A stretch of DNA of 64,000 nt from Thermoguttaceae bacterium (GCA_017447865.1 JAFSMO010000092.1:62001-126000), one strand, 5' to 3'. Shown: positions 22,781 to 32,461, counted from the stretch's first letter. The notes: generated by a model not told the origin, from the letters alone. Numbers and translations are program-made.

Positions 22781-25696
22781 TTAATGGATCGAAACGGGGA
22801 ACGTCCTCCAGGCCGTCCGCGCGGGAACCGGGTGCGCCGGGTCGCGGCGGTCGAAGAAGGAATCGTAGTACGGCGCGTTCGCGTCCACCCACGAAACGAG
22901 CAGAAGCCACTCGTCCTCACTGAGCGTCGGTCGGACCTTCTCCGCGTGCTGCGGCTCGTCCAGAAGCTGGCGGATCAGCCGGCTCCGGCTTGAGCCAAAC
23001 TCACGAGGCTGCGTGATCTGCGCGCCCGAGTGTTTGTTGGAAACGGAAACCATCAGCATGTTTTCGTCGGTCGAAACCTGCGACCCGCTTTTCGCGCCGG
23101 CCGGGAAAAGACTGGAGTAGGACCGGCACATTCCGGTCGCCGGGTCGGGGGTCCCGCTCAGATCGAACTGCGCCGCTTTGGCGGTCGCCGCGTCCTGATT
23201 CGCCGGACTGTGGCACTGGACGCAGTGACGGTCAAAAATCGGCTGAATGTGCTTTTCGTAGGAGAAAAGGTTTTCGCTTCCCCAGGCCGGCTCCTTCGGA
23301 ATGAGCGGCGCGTGACGAAACGCCTGGGCCAGAGCGCCGGGCTTGGGCGAAACGACCGTCGCACGGGTCTCGTGGCAGCCGATGCAGCCGCGGGATTCGC
23401 CCGTCTCGAGCGCGATGTGGCTGCGCATCCGGCGAATTTCGAGGTGGTTTTCGTCCAGAAGCTGGAAATAAACCGCCGTGTGCTCGGGGAGGTAGAACCA
23501 GCAGGAGCCGTCTTCTTCGACCTGGACCGTTCCGATCTCGCGGGTCGGCGCCCAGGACCAGTAGCCCATGATCTGCGCACCAGCGTCCCCCGGCGCCCAC
23601 CGCCACGCGCCGATCTTCTGGTCCAGCGGCCAGCCGACGTGCTGCATGACACGCAAGTATTTGGCCTTTCCGCGCTCGGATTCCGGAAGACCCACGTTCA
23701 CGTCCGCCACGTACGCCACCGGGTGCGGGTAGTTCGCACTCGGGGACTGATTTTCCTGCCGGGTCCACCGCGGGTCACCGGAGATGATTCGGCCGTCCGC
23801 CAGCTCGTACGGTTTCCTGCGGGCTTTGACCGGCGTGGCGAAATCGCACGAAAGGATCCGCTCGCGGTGAATCAGCTCGCGGTTTCCGTAAACATCCACG
23901 AGGTAAATCGCGAATTGCGTATCGCCGCCCAAGCGTCCATCGTGGCCCGGCAGGCAGGCGCTCCAGGAGGCGAGAAAAGCCGTCTCGGAAACCGGGAAAG
24001 GCGCGGCGTAGCGGCCCACCGCGTCCAGCAGACCGCCCTGCGGCACCGTGTTCGTCACTGAGGGCCCCTCGCCGGTCGTAATGTGCGGCGTGAGCGTCGT
24101 CATGCGGCTCGCGTCGTTCGGCCCGCCCAGAAGGTCAAAGAGGACGATCTGCCCGTGCGCCAGCATGTGGTGCCCAACGGCGATCGCGACGTAACGATTC
24201 GTCCCGGGAATGTCGCGCACGTCGCGCAGGCCCCACGGGATGCGAATGTGCTGCTTGTACGCCGCCTCCGCGTACGTGCCGTCCGGATGGATCGTCCAGA
24301 AGGCGTGGACCTCCGTGAAATGGCGCTCCTGGTACTCCCAGCGCGTGTAACCGATTAAGCCGTTGGAAAGCGCGTGCGGGTACCGGTCAATGTCCTTGTT
24401 GTCGCTCAGGCGGCGCAAACCGGAACCGTCCGGCTCGCACCGGTAAAGATTAATGACCGTGTGGTCCGCCCGGAAGTTTCCGCACTCGCTGCTCCTTCCG
24501 GAACGGTCCGAGGCGAAAACGATCGAACCGTCCGAGGCGTACGTCGGCTCAAAATCGCCCCAGTACGGATCGTCCGTGATCTGGCGCAGACCCGTCCCGT
24601 CGAGGTTGATTTCGAAAAGGTGGATCGGCGGGGTTTGAGGGCGAAGCTCGAAAAACCAGTGCGCGTCGTTCGTGTGCGTGGGTCTGGGAAGCGGCCAGAC
24701 CGGCTGCTGCGCGTAGCCGAACACGATGCGCGTTCCGTCCCAGTGCAAATCGGTCCCATGCACGTGGCCGGGGCCAAGCTGACCGTTCAAAATTCCCCGG
24801 ACCGGATCTTCCGGATTGAAACCGGTTTTGACGCACAGGTCGCCGCCCGGTTTGTACGTCCACGGGTACTGCGACCCGGTGATGTTCCGCAGACCGTGCG
24901 CGGAGTGCCGCTTCGTGAAGAGGATTTCCTGAAAATCAAGGTCCGGATTGCAAAGGAGGACTTTCCGCGCCGCGAGCCGGACCCGCGTCCAGCCCTGACG
25001 GCCAGCCAGAAGGTCCTTGGCGGTCTGGAGTTCCGCGCAGACCTTTTCCAGTTCGGCGTGCAGCCGCGTCACTTCGGCCCGTTTTTCCGGCGTGAGTTTC
25101 GGTGAGGCGAGGATCTCCGCGTACATTCCGTTGGTCCGCTCGAGGAATTTCCGCCCACTCCCTTTCATGCTCGCCAAATTGTACTGAATGCCGTAATTGC
25201 GCACGACGCGCCAGTAGTCCAGCTCGGCAAACCGTTCCGCCGGAAAAGCGAGCCACTTCGCGAACCAGGCCGGTTTTTCCGCGCGGTCCTCGCTCCACGG
25301 GACGGTTTCCGAGGAATTTTCCCAGCCGGTCCGCATCGAAAGCGCCCAGTCCGCGCACGAGACGGCAAACGGGTCGGGACTCTCCAGAAGCTCCGCCGCC
25401 AGGTCGCAAAGCGGGTCGGTCCATTTCTTTTTCGTGAAGATCCGCCAGACGATTTCCGCCGTCAGACCGTCCGCCGCCGGCGCGTTTTTCTCGCGAAATT
25501 CCCTCAGGATCGCGACGCCCGCGTCCGGCATTTCGATGCAGACGTTTGAAATTTCGTCGACTTTCCCGGTCGAAAGCGCCTCCGTGGTCAGAGCGGTTTG
25601 AAGTTCGGCGCGTAAATCGACGGTCGGCTCTTGAGCGAAGAGAGCCGAAACGGAAAGAAAAAACGTCAACGCTAAAATTTTAGAAAAAGGTTTCAT
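22781..25696 (-). CDS. HzsA-like secreted PD40/c-type haem protein A
   Basis: A 971-residue exported protein (signal MKPFSKILALTFFLSVSALF). After a helical N-terminal part it has TolB/PD40-like propeller repeats (for example YASDGSIVFASDRSG). The C-terminal half carries two c-type haem motifs, CIGCH (Cys771-His775) and CVQCH (Cys825-His829). This layout matches the HzsA (hydrazine synthase alpha) related family that is widespread in planctomycetes; nothing else here suggests anammox. The role may be periplasmic redox or binding. It has a paralogue at 36.3-39.2 kb. The haem motifs imply cytochrome c maturation elsewhere in the genome. Confidence 0.78.
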   Translation of the reverse strand: MKPFSKILALTFFLSVSALFAQEPTVDLRAELQTALTTEALSTGKVDEISNVCIEMPDAGVAILREFREKNAPAADGLTAEIVWRIFTKKKWTDPLCDLAAELLESPDPFAVSCADWALSMRTGWENSSETVPWSEDRAEKPAWFAKWLAFPAERFAELDYWRVVRNYGIQYNLASMKGSGRKFLERTNGMYAEILASPKLTPEKRAEVTRLHAELEKVCAELQTAKDLLAGRQGWTRVRLAARKVLLCNPDLDFQEILFTKRHSAHGLRNITGSQYPWTYKPGGDLCVKTGFNPEDPVRGILNGQLGPGHVHGTDLHWDGTRIVFGYAQQPVWPLPRPTHTNDAHWFFELRPQTPPIHLFEINLDGTGLRQITDDPYWGDFEPTYASDGSIVFASDRSGRSSECGNFRADHTVINLYRCEPDGSGLRRLSDNKDIDRYPHALSNGLIGYTRWEYQERHFTEVHAFWTIHPDGTYAEAAYKQHIRIPWGLRDVRDIPGTNRYVAIAVGHHMLAHGQIVLFDLLGGPNDASRMTTLTPHITTGEGPSVTNTVPQGGLLDAVGRYAAPFPVSETAFLASWSACLPGHDGRLGGDTQFAIYLVDVYGNRELIHRERILSCDFATPVKARRKPYELADGRIISGDPRWTRQENQSPSANYPHPVAYVADVNVGLPESERGKAKYLRVMQHVGWPLDQKIGAWRWAPGDAGAQIMGYWSWAPTREIGTVQVEEDGSCWFYLPEHTAVYFQLLDENHLEIRRMRSHIALETGESRGCIGCHETRATVVSPKPGALAQAFRHAPLIPKEPAWGSENLFSYEKHIQPIFDRHCVQCHSPANQDAATAKAAQFDLSGTPDPATGMCRSYSSLFPAGAKSGSQVSTDENMLMVSVSNKHSGAQITQPREFGSSRSRLIRQLLDEPQHAEKVRPTLSEDEWLLLVSWVDANAPYYDSFFDRRDPAHPVPARTAWRTFPVSIH

Positions 25697-25777
25697 TTTC
25701 CGGATTCCTGAAAGGTGGGTGGGTGGGGGAGATCAAGTCCAAAACCTGAATGAGATTTTGGAGCCATTTCTGATTTA

Positions 25778-25805
25778 ATTATAAACGATTTTAAAACGTT
25801 TTCAA
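25778..25805 (-). promoter_or_regulatory. Promoter of the HzsA-like gene A
   Basis: Minus strand TTGAAA (25805-25800), 16-base spacer, TATAAT (25783-25778), about 82 bases before the ATG. This is another instance of the 16-base spacing. Confidence 0.65.
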
Positions 25806-25863
25806 GTGGGTAAAAGCCGAAAAAAGGCGGAAAGAATCGTTCCTCCCGCCGTCGAAGATTTAC

Positions 25864-27639
25864 CTATTTCGCCAGTTTTTCCCAATACGCCAGTGCAAAC
25901 TCATGCAGCTCGCGGAGTCGCTCCCCCTCGGGGCCGTCAAAGTCGCCGCGCTCTTTCAGCATTTTCATCCGCGCTTTCTGCCAGGCGACGAAAAACGCCG
26001 CCGACTTTCGCGCGGCTTGCGGCTTTTCGTCCCCCATTTCCACGTAGTACGGAGCCGAAAGGACCGCCTCGTACCGCTGCGGCTCGTCCGCGATGATCCG
26101 GATCAAAAACCAGCCCGACTCTTTGATCTCGAGGAGAGGGAGCCGCCCGGTTTCCGCGTAATTCCGGAACGGGACCGACTGCGCGACGCGGCCGTTCACG
26201 ATGAACTCAATGTACTGCGCCTTTTTCTGCATGTGAAGCGTCATGGAGGGGTTGAGCTTTTCCGGCTCGCCCGGCTGAAATTTAAAGACCTCGCCCGGGG
26301 CAGAGCCCTCGACCCACGGCTGAAGGAGCGGGCCGTTCGTGACGACGCAGCGGCCGGCGCGCAGCGCGTCCCACCACGCTTTTTGCGTGAAGCCCGCGTT
26401 GGCCCCCTCAAAGTCGTAGCCGGCCTTTTTCTCGAAGGTTTCCGGGTCCACGAAGACGTACATACGGTTCGACCCGACCGCGTTCGGAGCCATTCCGGAG
26501 CCACTCCCCGCGCTCGGGGGAATTTTGTGGCCCGTATTAAGCAGATGGAACCAAACTTCCTCGCGCCACTGCTGCTGGCCGCGCTCGTCCCGGTAGTTCA
26601 TGGCCTGGGAATCCTCCGTGAACGAGCTCTGCGACGGCCGGAGAAAGAGGTCCGCCTGAAGATTCCGGCGCGCTTCCTCGGCGTTTTCATCCGGCTTCAG
26701 AAGGAAGCGCGGCGCGTTGAGTTTCTGGAACGATTTCACCTCGGGGATTTTTTTCCAGTCCATATTTTCCGGAAGCATCTGGTCCCGCAAAATGTTGGGA
26801 CCCAGGATCTGGAACGAATCGACCAGCCCCAGCGCGACGAGGGCCGGAAGGTCCCAGCAGTCCGCGTCCTGAAGATCCAGCCAGGCGGTCGGGTACTTCT
26901 TCCGGATCGCGTAGAGCATCGGGAGGGCGCTCGGCCGGTCCTCGATTTTGAGTTTTTCGAAATGAACGGCCGTTGGAAGGTTCAAAATCCCCACCGTGGC
27001 CGCGGGATGGCGCAGAATGTAGTTTTGCGTCGTAAAAAGCCGATCCGAGTCAAACCAGACCTCATCGGTTTTCGCCTTCTGCTCCCGCTCGGTCCGGCCG
27101 CTTTGTTCCCGCAGCTGCGCGCGATTTTCGTCCAGTTTTTTCTTCGCGCCGGGGAGAAAACGCAGGTCGGAGGACTCCGCAAACGGCACGAAATGTAAAT
27201 CGTCGGCGAGCATCAGAAGCTCTGCGTCGCGCAGGTCGCGCATGACCATCAAATCGCCGGACCACCAGCCTCTTTCGGAAAGGTTCACGAAACGTTTGAG
27301 CGTCTCCGTTTTGGAGTCTTTCGCGAAAGTATTCAGCACAAAATGCCCGGTGCGCGGCAGGTACTCGAACCCCCGCTCAATGGTCAGCGGGTACGTGCCC
27401 AGCGGCCAGTCGAGGAAGACCTCGCCCGGCATGACAAAATGGTCGTAGAGGAACGGCACGTCGGCGGCTTTCCGAACGACGCCCTTTTCGTTTCGGATGG
27501 TGACCCGGCAGGGGAGCGGCCGGTTCGTCTCCTCGTCCACGATTTTGAGGGTAAATTCCCCTTTCTGGACCGCAAAAGCCGAAGAAAGCAGGCCGAAAAT
27601 CAAAACGAAAACGAAGATGAAAAAACGGGAAAATTTCAT
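25864..27639 (-). CDS. CehA/McbA-like secreted protein lacking the HxH metal motif
   Basis: A 591-residue exported protein. I chose the ATG at 27639, which starts the signal peptide MKFSRFFIFVFVLIFGLLSS; an earlier ATG at 27666 would add nine residues. A carboxypeptidase-regulatory-like beta domain (about 27-110) precedes a PHP/CehA-McbA-like region with GWWSGDLMVMRDLRDAELLM (124-143). As I recall the family, functional members read GDLHVHR here, so both metal-binding histidines are Met in this protein (131 and 133). The later LRAGRCVVTNGPLLQPWVEG matches the family C-terminus. It is probably a non-catalytic or altered member. Confidence 0.65.
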   Translation of the reverse strand: MKFSRFFIFVFVLIFGLLSSAFAVQKGEFTLKIVDEETNRPLPCRVTIRNEKGVVRKAADVPFLYDHFVMPGEVFLDWPLGTYPLTIERGFEYLPRTGHFVLNTFAKDSKTETLKRFVNLSERGWWSGDLMVMRDLRDAELLMLADDLHFVPFAESSDLRFLPGAKKKLDENRAQLREQSGRTEREQKAKTDEVWFDSDRLFTTQNYILRHPAATVGILNLPTAVHFEKLKIEDRPSALPMLYAIRKKYPTAWLDLQDADCWDLPALVALGLVDSFQILGPNILRDQMLPENMDWKKIPEVKSFQKLNAPRFLLKPDENAEEARRNLQADLFLRPSQSSFTEDSQAMNYRDERGQQQWREEVWFHLLNTGHKIPPSAGSGSGMAPNAVGSNRMYVFVDPETFEKKAGYDFEGANAGFTQKAWWDALRAGRCVVTNGPLLQPWVEGSAPGEVFKFQPGEPEKLNPSMTLHMQKKAQYIEFIVNGRVAQSVPFRNYAETGRLPLLEIKESGWFLIRIIADEPQRYEAVLSAPYYVEMGDEKPQAARKSAAFFVAWQKARMKMLKERGDFDGPEGERLRELHEFALAYWEKLAK

Positions 27640-27709
27640 GTTCCTGAAACGCCGTAATTGGCTCAAGTCCTTTGAAAAATGAAAATCCGGGATGAAAACG
27701 CTTAGCCCG

Positions 27710-29017
27710 TTAAACGAAAGCCGGTTTTTTGTCGGCCTCGCGTTTTTTCGACGGCCCCACGCTGAACGTCAGCGCGTCGGTCAGCGGAAACGCCTCCAAA
27801 AGCGCGCCGATTTCTTCCAGCGTAATGGACCGAAGCGTTTCCACTTCCTCCTCGATCGGGTGGTACTCGTGCGAAGCCATCCAGTCGCCGCCGACCGTAA
27901 AAATGCGGTTTCCGCCCCTTTCACTTCCCAGCACGCAGGAGGTCGCAAGACGATTTTTCGCCAGCGAAAGCTCCGCCTCCGAAATGTCTCCGGCTTGCGC
28001 ACCGCGGAAGATTTTTTTCAGTCTCGCCCGGTTTTTGCGCGCGTCTTCCGGCTCGCAGGCCAGGCTGGAGTTGAAGCAGCCGCCCTCGGAATATTTGGTG
28101 AAGCTCAAAACCGCGTGCTCGGCCCGGCCCGAATCGACGAATTCCCAGTAAAGCCGGCTTCCCGCATCGTCGCCCAAAATCGAGGCGAGCAGCCGGGCGG
28201 TCAGCATCTGGCGGAAGGTCGAAACCCCCGCGAAACTCGTGCCGAGCACGTACTCCTGCGTGGCTTGGGAACGGTAAAATTTTCGGTTTCCCAAGCTCGG
28301 CTTGAAGTCGCAAGGAACGCAAACGGTCGGTTTTTCGGAGCCGTTTTCCCACTTCCCGCAATATTTCTGGGCGAGTCGGACCAGTTCGTCAAAATCCACC
28401 TTTCCGCAGGCGCAGAGCTGAATATTCCGCGGAGCGTACTTCTCGCGGATCCACTTTTTGACCTGGCGGCGCGTCAGACTACGCACGCTCTGGACGCTTC
28501 CCAGCACGGGATTTCCAAGCGGGTGGCCGTTGAAAAAGGCCTGGCGCAGCCGGTCGTCGAGGCAGAACGGCGGCTCATTCTCGTACATGCCGATCTCTTC
28601 CAGAACGACCTCTTTTTCCGAGCGAAAATCCTCCTCACGGAGCTCCGGCCGCAAAATGTCCGCGTAGATTTCCAGGCACGGCTCGAGAAATTCCGGGAGC
28701 AGCGTCGCGTAGAAAATCGTGGTCTCCTCCATCGTGCAGGCGTTGAACGAAATCCCCATCGCGTCGAATTCCCGGTTCACGTCCTGGGCCGAGCGCGTCC
28801 GGCTTCCCTTAAAAACGAGATGCTCGAGAAAATGACTGATCCCGGAAACGGCCGGAGCCTCAAATCGGGCCCCGCTTCGGACGAAAAAGCCCACAGAGAC
28901 CGACTTCGCGCGTGCGTGTGACTCCGCGAGGACTTCCAGATGATTCGAGATCTGAGTGTGAAAAAAGTGCGGCAAAATATTAAATCCCTGCTTCGACTCC
29001 CAAGAAAATGAACGCAA
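27710..29017 (-). CDS. M16 family zinc peptidase (active type)
   Basis: A 435-residue pitrilysin/insulinase-family metalloprotease subunit. The inverted zinc motif HFLEH is at about 62-66 and the third ligand region EKEVVLEEI at about 134-142. The first domain is followed by the inactive-fold C-terminal M16C domain. Bacterial members of this size act as processing or peptide-degrading peptidases in the cytosol or periplasm; no signal peptide is evident. It has its own promoter upstream. An inactive homologue lies at 44.7-46.0 kb. The start is uncertain; the conserved part begins near HTQISNHLEVLAE. Confidence 0.88.
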   Translation of the reverse strand: MRSFSWESKQGFNILPHFFHTQISNHLEVLAESHARAKSVSVGFFVRSGARFEAPAVSGISHFLEHLVFKGSRTRSAQDVNREFDAMGISFNACTMEETTIFYATLLPEFLEPCLEIYADILRPELREEDFRSEKEVVLEEIGMYENEPPFCLDDRLRQAFFNGHPLGNPVLGSVQSVRSLTRRQVKKWIREKYAPRNIQLCACGKVDFDELVRLAQKYCGKWENGSEKPTVCVPCDFKPSLGNRKFYRSQATQEYVLGTSFAGVSTFRQMLTARLLASILGDDAGSRLYWEFVDSGRAEHAVLSFTKYSEGGCFNSSLACEPEDARKNRARLKKIFRGAQAGDISEAELSLAKNRLATSCVLGSERGGNRIFTVGGDWMASHEYHPIEEEVETLRSITLEEIGALLEAFPLTDALTFSVGPSKKREADKKPAFV

Positions 29018-29035
29018 ACTGAAAAGCGCGATTGA

Positions 29036-29063
29036 ATTATAGCAGACTCCGGAAAAAAGTCAA
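29036..29063 (-). promoter_or_regulatory. Promoter of the M16 peptidase gene
   Basis: Minus strand TTGACT (29063-29058), 16-base spacer, TATAAT (29041-29036). It implies a very short leader before the ATG at 29017 and shows that the peptidase can be transcribed separately from the upstream operon. Confidence 0.7.
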
Positions 29064-29085
29064 GGAATCCTTGAAAGAACGAGTT

Positions 29086-29802
29086 TCACGGATCCACCTT
29101 TTTTTCCTTTTCCATTTTGCGGTCCAGCAGTGGCATCACGGCCTTCCGGTAAATCGCGTTCATGATCGGATTTTCCTTGAGCATTTGCATCGTGCGCCAG
29201 GTTGACGCGCCTTCCGACTCGGGAAGCTCCACTTTCATCGAGTTTCCATTCGCGTCCACAAGCGTCGCGATGTACCGCCAGCCGCCGCCGTCTTTTTCGT
29301 CTTTTGCAACGCGCTCGCAGGAATCGATCTGGGCGGAATCCGCGTCGAACTGGTCGGGCGAAACCTCACGCTGGGCACTCGTCGCACGCTCCGATCGGGT
29401 TTCCAGAAAATCAACGACTTTTTCCAGCGCTTTCGTCGCGTGTTCGGCCGGCATTTTTTCGAGCTGGCGGCGCTGGTGGATCAAGTCGCTCATTTTTTCT
29501 TCCTGCGTGCGCCCTTCTTCACGTTCAAGCGTTTGATCGATCAGCTTTTCCGGTTCATTCGCGGCCTCAGCAAGCTCTTCCGGCTTCACGCCGACCACTT
29601 CGGCCTGACGCTCCAACTGACGCGCCTCGCGCTCTTCTTTGGTGAGTTTCTGCGGTTTCGCCGGCTGCTCCGCCACAGGCTGGGTTGATTGGACGGGCTT
29701 CGGCTTTTGCGCGCGGAAATACAAAACGGAAAGAAACGCCAGCAGACCCGCTATGACCAGAGCGGCGGCGGTAACGGCGATCTGATTGTGCGTCAGTTTC
29801 AT
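29086..29802 (-). CDS. Membrane-anchored coiled-coil protein of unknown function
   Basis: A 238-residue protein. I chose the ATG at 29802, so that MKLTHNQIAVTAAALVIAGL begins a single N-terminal membrane helix (about 7-30). A Pro/Gln/Lys linker follows, then a Glu/Lys/Arg-rich, probably coiled-coil stretch (about 50-140) and a small C-terminal domain with DGGGWRYIATLVDANGNSMKVEL. I recognise no family. It is the last gene of a likely four-gene operon (TPR, zinc ribbon, AAA ATPase, this gene). The longer frame to 29928 overlaps the ATPase gene and is Lys/Arg-rich shadow sequence. Confidence 0.7.
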   Translation of the reverse strand: MKLTHNQIAVTAAALVIAGLLAFLSVLYFRAQKPKPVQSTQPVAEQPAKPQKLTKEEREARQLERQAEVVGVKPEELAEAANEPEKLIDQTLEREEGRTQEEKMSDLIHQRRQLEKMPAEHATKALEKVVDFLETRSERATSAQREVSPDQFDADSAQIDSCERVAKDEKDGGGWRYIATLVDANGNSMKVELPESEGASTWRTMQMLKENPIMNAIYRKAVMPLLDRKMEKEKKVDP

Positions 29803-29858
29803 GAGAAAATCCTCTCTTGGGGGGCGGCACTTCCAGCGCCGTCCCCGAATTTGGCCTT

Positions 29859-31226
29859 TTATTCTTCTTCCGGTTTCTTTTCCTTTTCGTTTTCTTTCTC
29901 TTTTTCTTTCATTCGGCTTTCCAGGCACTGGATCCGCGCATCTGCCGCCAGAAGTTTCGGCTCCGATTTCCGGTAGTTCCGGATTTCCTCGACGAGCGCT
30001 TTCGCCTCGGCCAGCTTCCTTCGCTCGATCAGTTCAAAGAGATGAAGGAGTTTTTCCTCCTCGCTCGGATCGCGCGCCGGGGAGTCCATCAGGTCTTCCA
30101 GAATTTCGTTCGTCGTCATTCCGTACGACTCTTCCGGCCGACGCAGTTCAACCACGCCGTCCTCGTTTTCAACCAGCAGGAAAATCGACTCCGCGTGCAC
30201 ATTTCCAAGGATCTGCGGCGAGTGCGTCGCGATCACAAACTGGCAGTTCGGAAAAACCTCCAAAAGTTTCGGGACGATGATCCGCTGGCGCTTCGGGTGA
30301 AAATGCAGGTCGATCTCATCCACCAGAATGATCCCTTCTCCCTCCAACGGATTGGAAAGCGTCGGGTTCGCGATCGCCAGCCGCCGCGCAATGTCGCCGA
30401 CCAGCGCCAAAAGGCTTTTTTCCCCGTCGGAAAGCTGGTCGATCCGGAACGGCACGCCATTTTTTTCTGCCTCCAGCCGTAGCGGATTGGGCTGGATCGT
30501 GAAGTTGGAAAGTTCCGGCATGAACGTCTCCCAGGCCTTCCGGAGCGTCTGGAGGGCGGGATCGCGGTAAACCTTCGTGATTTCCTTCGTCGCCTTCCCT
30601 TTGCTTTCCAGAACGAGCCGGCGAAATTCCCGGTCCTCGATCGTTTCCCGTTCCCGGAACCACTCGAGCAGGACGCGGTAATCAGCCCGGCAGGAGAGCG
30701 CATCGTGGTAAACGCTCATCAGCGAAAAGTCACGGTCGGTGTGAACGTAGCGCGGGAAATTCAGCGCGATCCGGTTCGTCTGGTAGTAAATCATCACCGG
30801 GACGGAGCATTGCTCGCCGCTCTGCTCCACCTCGGCACGAATTGCGTCGGTCAGGACCCTCAGCGGCTGGGATTTTTGCGGCGCGTCTTTCGTCAGGATC
30901 TCTTCCGTTTTTTCTTTTTCATTCTCCGTTTTCAACAGAGATTTGACCACCCCCCAGGAGTAAAGCTGGTCCTGATGGGAAAGCAAAAGCCGGAGGGCGG
31001 AAAACTCGCGGCCGGCCGAGACGTCGCCGTCTGAAATGTCCCGCCCGGAGTTTTTGCCCTTGCGCAAAAGCGTGACGAACCGGGAAAGCAAAACCGCTAA
31101 CCCGTCCAAAACGGTGGACTTTCCTGCACCGTTGAATCCGACCAGGACGTTCATCCGGGGGTGAAATTCGAAATCCATCGAGTGGATCCCGCGGAAATTC
31201 GTGATTTGAAGGGAGTCGAGTTTCAT
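29859..31226 (-). CDS. AAA/ABC-like ATPase (COG3950/RecF-like)
   Basis: A 455-residue ATPase with Walker A GFNGAGKST (30-38), an ABC-type signature LSDGEKSLLALVGDIARRL, Walker B GIILVDEIDLHFHP and ATHSPQIL. The layout is that of the RecF/SMC-like predicted ATP-binding proteins (COG3950), a group that includes defence ATPases such as PtuA of Septu and retron-linked ATPases. No HNH or reverse transcriptase gene is next to it, so a defence role is only a possibility. The tail is a Lys/Glu repeat (KEKENEKEKKPEEE). It is preceded by a zinc-ribbon gene (40 bases) and followed by the membrane coiled-coil gene (56 bases). Confidence 0.8.
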   Translation of the reverse strand: MKLDSLQITNFRGIHSMDFEFHPRMNVLVGFNGAGKSTVLDGLAVLLSRFVTLLRKGKNSGRDISDGDVSAGREFSALRLLLSHQDQLYSWGVVKSLLKTENEKEKTEEILTKDAPQKSQPLRVLTDAIRAEVEQSGEQCSVPVMIYYQTNRIALNFPRYVHTDRDFSLMSVYHDALSCRADYRVLLEWFRERETIEDREFRRLVLESKGKATKEITKVYRDPALQTLRKAWETFMPELSNFTIQPNPLRLEAEKNGVPFRIDQLSDGEKSLLALVGDIARRLAIANPTLSNPLEGEGIILVDEIDLHFHPKRQRIIVPKLLEVFPNCQFVIATHSPQILGNVHAESIFLLVENEDGVVELRRPEESYGMTTNEILEDLMDSPARDPSEEEKLLHLFELIERRKLAEAKALVEEIRNYRKSEPKLLAADARIQCLESRMKEKEKENEKEKKPEEE

Positions 31227-31266
31227 AAGAAAAAGCCCAATTTACGGCGCGAGGCTGAGACGGGCC

Positions 31267-32043
31267 TCAGATCTCGCTGCTGTGAAAGTCTTCGTTGAAC
31301 AAATATTCATAAATCGCGGGTGAATCCGCCCATACGCTGCGCATGAAATGCGCTTTCAGCCCCTGAAGCAAGGCTCCTTTTTGGCTGCGGGTCAGGCCGG
31401 CCGCGCGGGTGATCGTCGTAAGCACTTCGCCTTCGTCCCCGGCGATTTTGGAAACGGAATATTGGCTTGCAAGCTGGAAAATCCGGAGTTTGGTGATCCG
31501 AAATTCACCGTCCACCTCTCCGAACTGCATCTCAATGAAGCGGAAATCGCCCTGCTTCGGCAGAAGCTGCGAGTTTCGCTTGGCCGAGACCAGACGTGTG
31601 CCGTCGTTGACTTGCCAGCCGGTACTCATTTGCCAGTACGCGATCATTTTTTCCGAATTCAAAATCACGTAGCGGAATTGCGGGTCCAGGCGTTTCGGAT
31701 GGTCCACCGGATGAATGGTTTCTTCTTCCGGAACGACGATTGAATCGGATGGAGCAGCATAAGGCGACGAAGCCCCCTCCTCCTGCGGCTCTTGCTGGAA
31801 CTGAGGCATCGGAGCGGAGATCGGAGACTCCTGCGGTTTCGATTCGGCAGAAGTTTGAGCCGCCGACTGCTGACGTATTTTTTCCAAAAGTTCCTGCGGC
31901 GGCGCGATCCCCACGCCGTCTTTATGCGGAACGACAAAAATTTCACCGCATTTCGGGCACTTGCGGAGTTTCCCGGCGTATTCCGGTTTGATTTTCATGC
32001 CAACGTTGCAGGCGTGGCAGCGTACCGCGATCAAGTCATTCAT
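31267..32043 (-). CDS. Zinc-ribbon protein of unknown function
   Basis: A 258-residue protein beginning with a CxxC...CxxC ribbon (CHACNVGMKIKPEYAGKLRK then CPKC, about 10-33), a common planctomycete N-terminal module. A long Pro/Gln/Glu/Ser-rich linker follows (about 50-105), then a roughly 150-residue C-terminal domain (DPQFRYVILNSEKMIAYWQM...) that I cannot place. I chose the ATG at 32043, which overlaps the upstream TPR gene by eight bases, suggesting coupled translation. The operon context with an ATPase and a TPR protein points to a multi-protein assembly, but no function is indicated. Confidence 0.7.
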   Translation of the reverse strand: MNDLIAVRCHACNVGMKIKPEYAGKLRKCPKCGEIFVVPHKDGVGIAPPQELLEKIRQQSAAQTSAESKPQESPISAPMPQFQQEPQEEGASSPYAAPSDSIVVPEEETIHPVDHPKRLDPQFRYVILNSEKMIAYWQMSTGWQVNDGTRLVSAKRNSQLLPKQGDFRFIEMQFGEVDGEFRITKLRIFQLASQYSVSKIAGDEGEVLTTITRAAGLTRSQKGALLQGLKAHFMRSVWADSPAIYEYLFNEDFHSSEI

Positions 32044-32461
32044 GGTTTTCCTCTTTTTTTTCCGCTTCAGCCGCTTCCTCTTTGGCTGCTTCAGCCTTGG
32101 CCGCTTCCGCCTGAGCATGGAAGTACCGCAGCTGGGCGAGCTGAGCTTTCTGCAGAGCTTCTTCCGCTGCCGCGTGATTCCCGCATTTGATCGCCAGGGC
32201 ACTCATCGCAACGAAACTGAACGGGTCTTCCGGCTCCAGCTCGCAGACCTGTTCCGCGTGATCCAGTGACTGCTGGAATTGATCGAGCCGGCAGTAAATC
32301 ATACTCAGCGCCGCGTGTGGAAGTGCGTAATCGGGGAAATCGACGCAGAGTTTTTCCAGAATTTCGACCGCCTGAAGTACGTCTCCCTTTTCCTTCAGCG
32401 CGATCGCTTCATCATATTTGGTTTCTTTTTCCAGGTCTGCCATTTTTAAGTTCTCTTTCAT
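32036..32461 (-). CDS. TPR protein
   Basis: A 141-residue protein with about three tetratricopeptide repeats (for example AVEILEKLCVDFPDYALPHAALSMIY and QSLDHAEQVCELEPEDPFSF) and an Ala/Glu/Lys-rich helical tail. TPRs bind other proteins, so this is likely the adaptor of the operon. The start may be the ATG at 32461 or the one at 32443 (MADLEKE). It is the first gene after an extended -10 promoter, and its end overlaps the zinc-ribbon start by eight bases. Confidence 0.75.
   Translation of the reverse strand: MKENLKMADLEKETKYDEAIALKEKGDVLQAVEILEKLCVDFPDYALPHAALSMIYCRLDQFQQSLDHAEQVCELEPEDPFSFVAMSALAIKCGNHAAAEEALQKAQLAQLRYFHAQAEAAKAEAAKEEAAEAEKKEENHE

Noticed and set aside
29859-31226. Septu or retron defence system
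   Set aside because: Only the ATPase resembles these systems. No HNH nuclease, reverse transcriptase or msr/msd-like RNA lies next to it.
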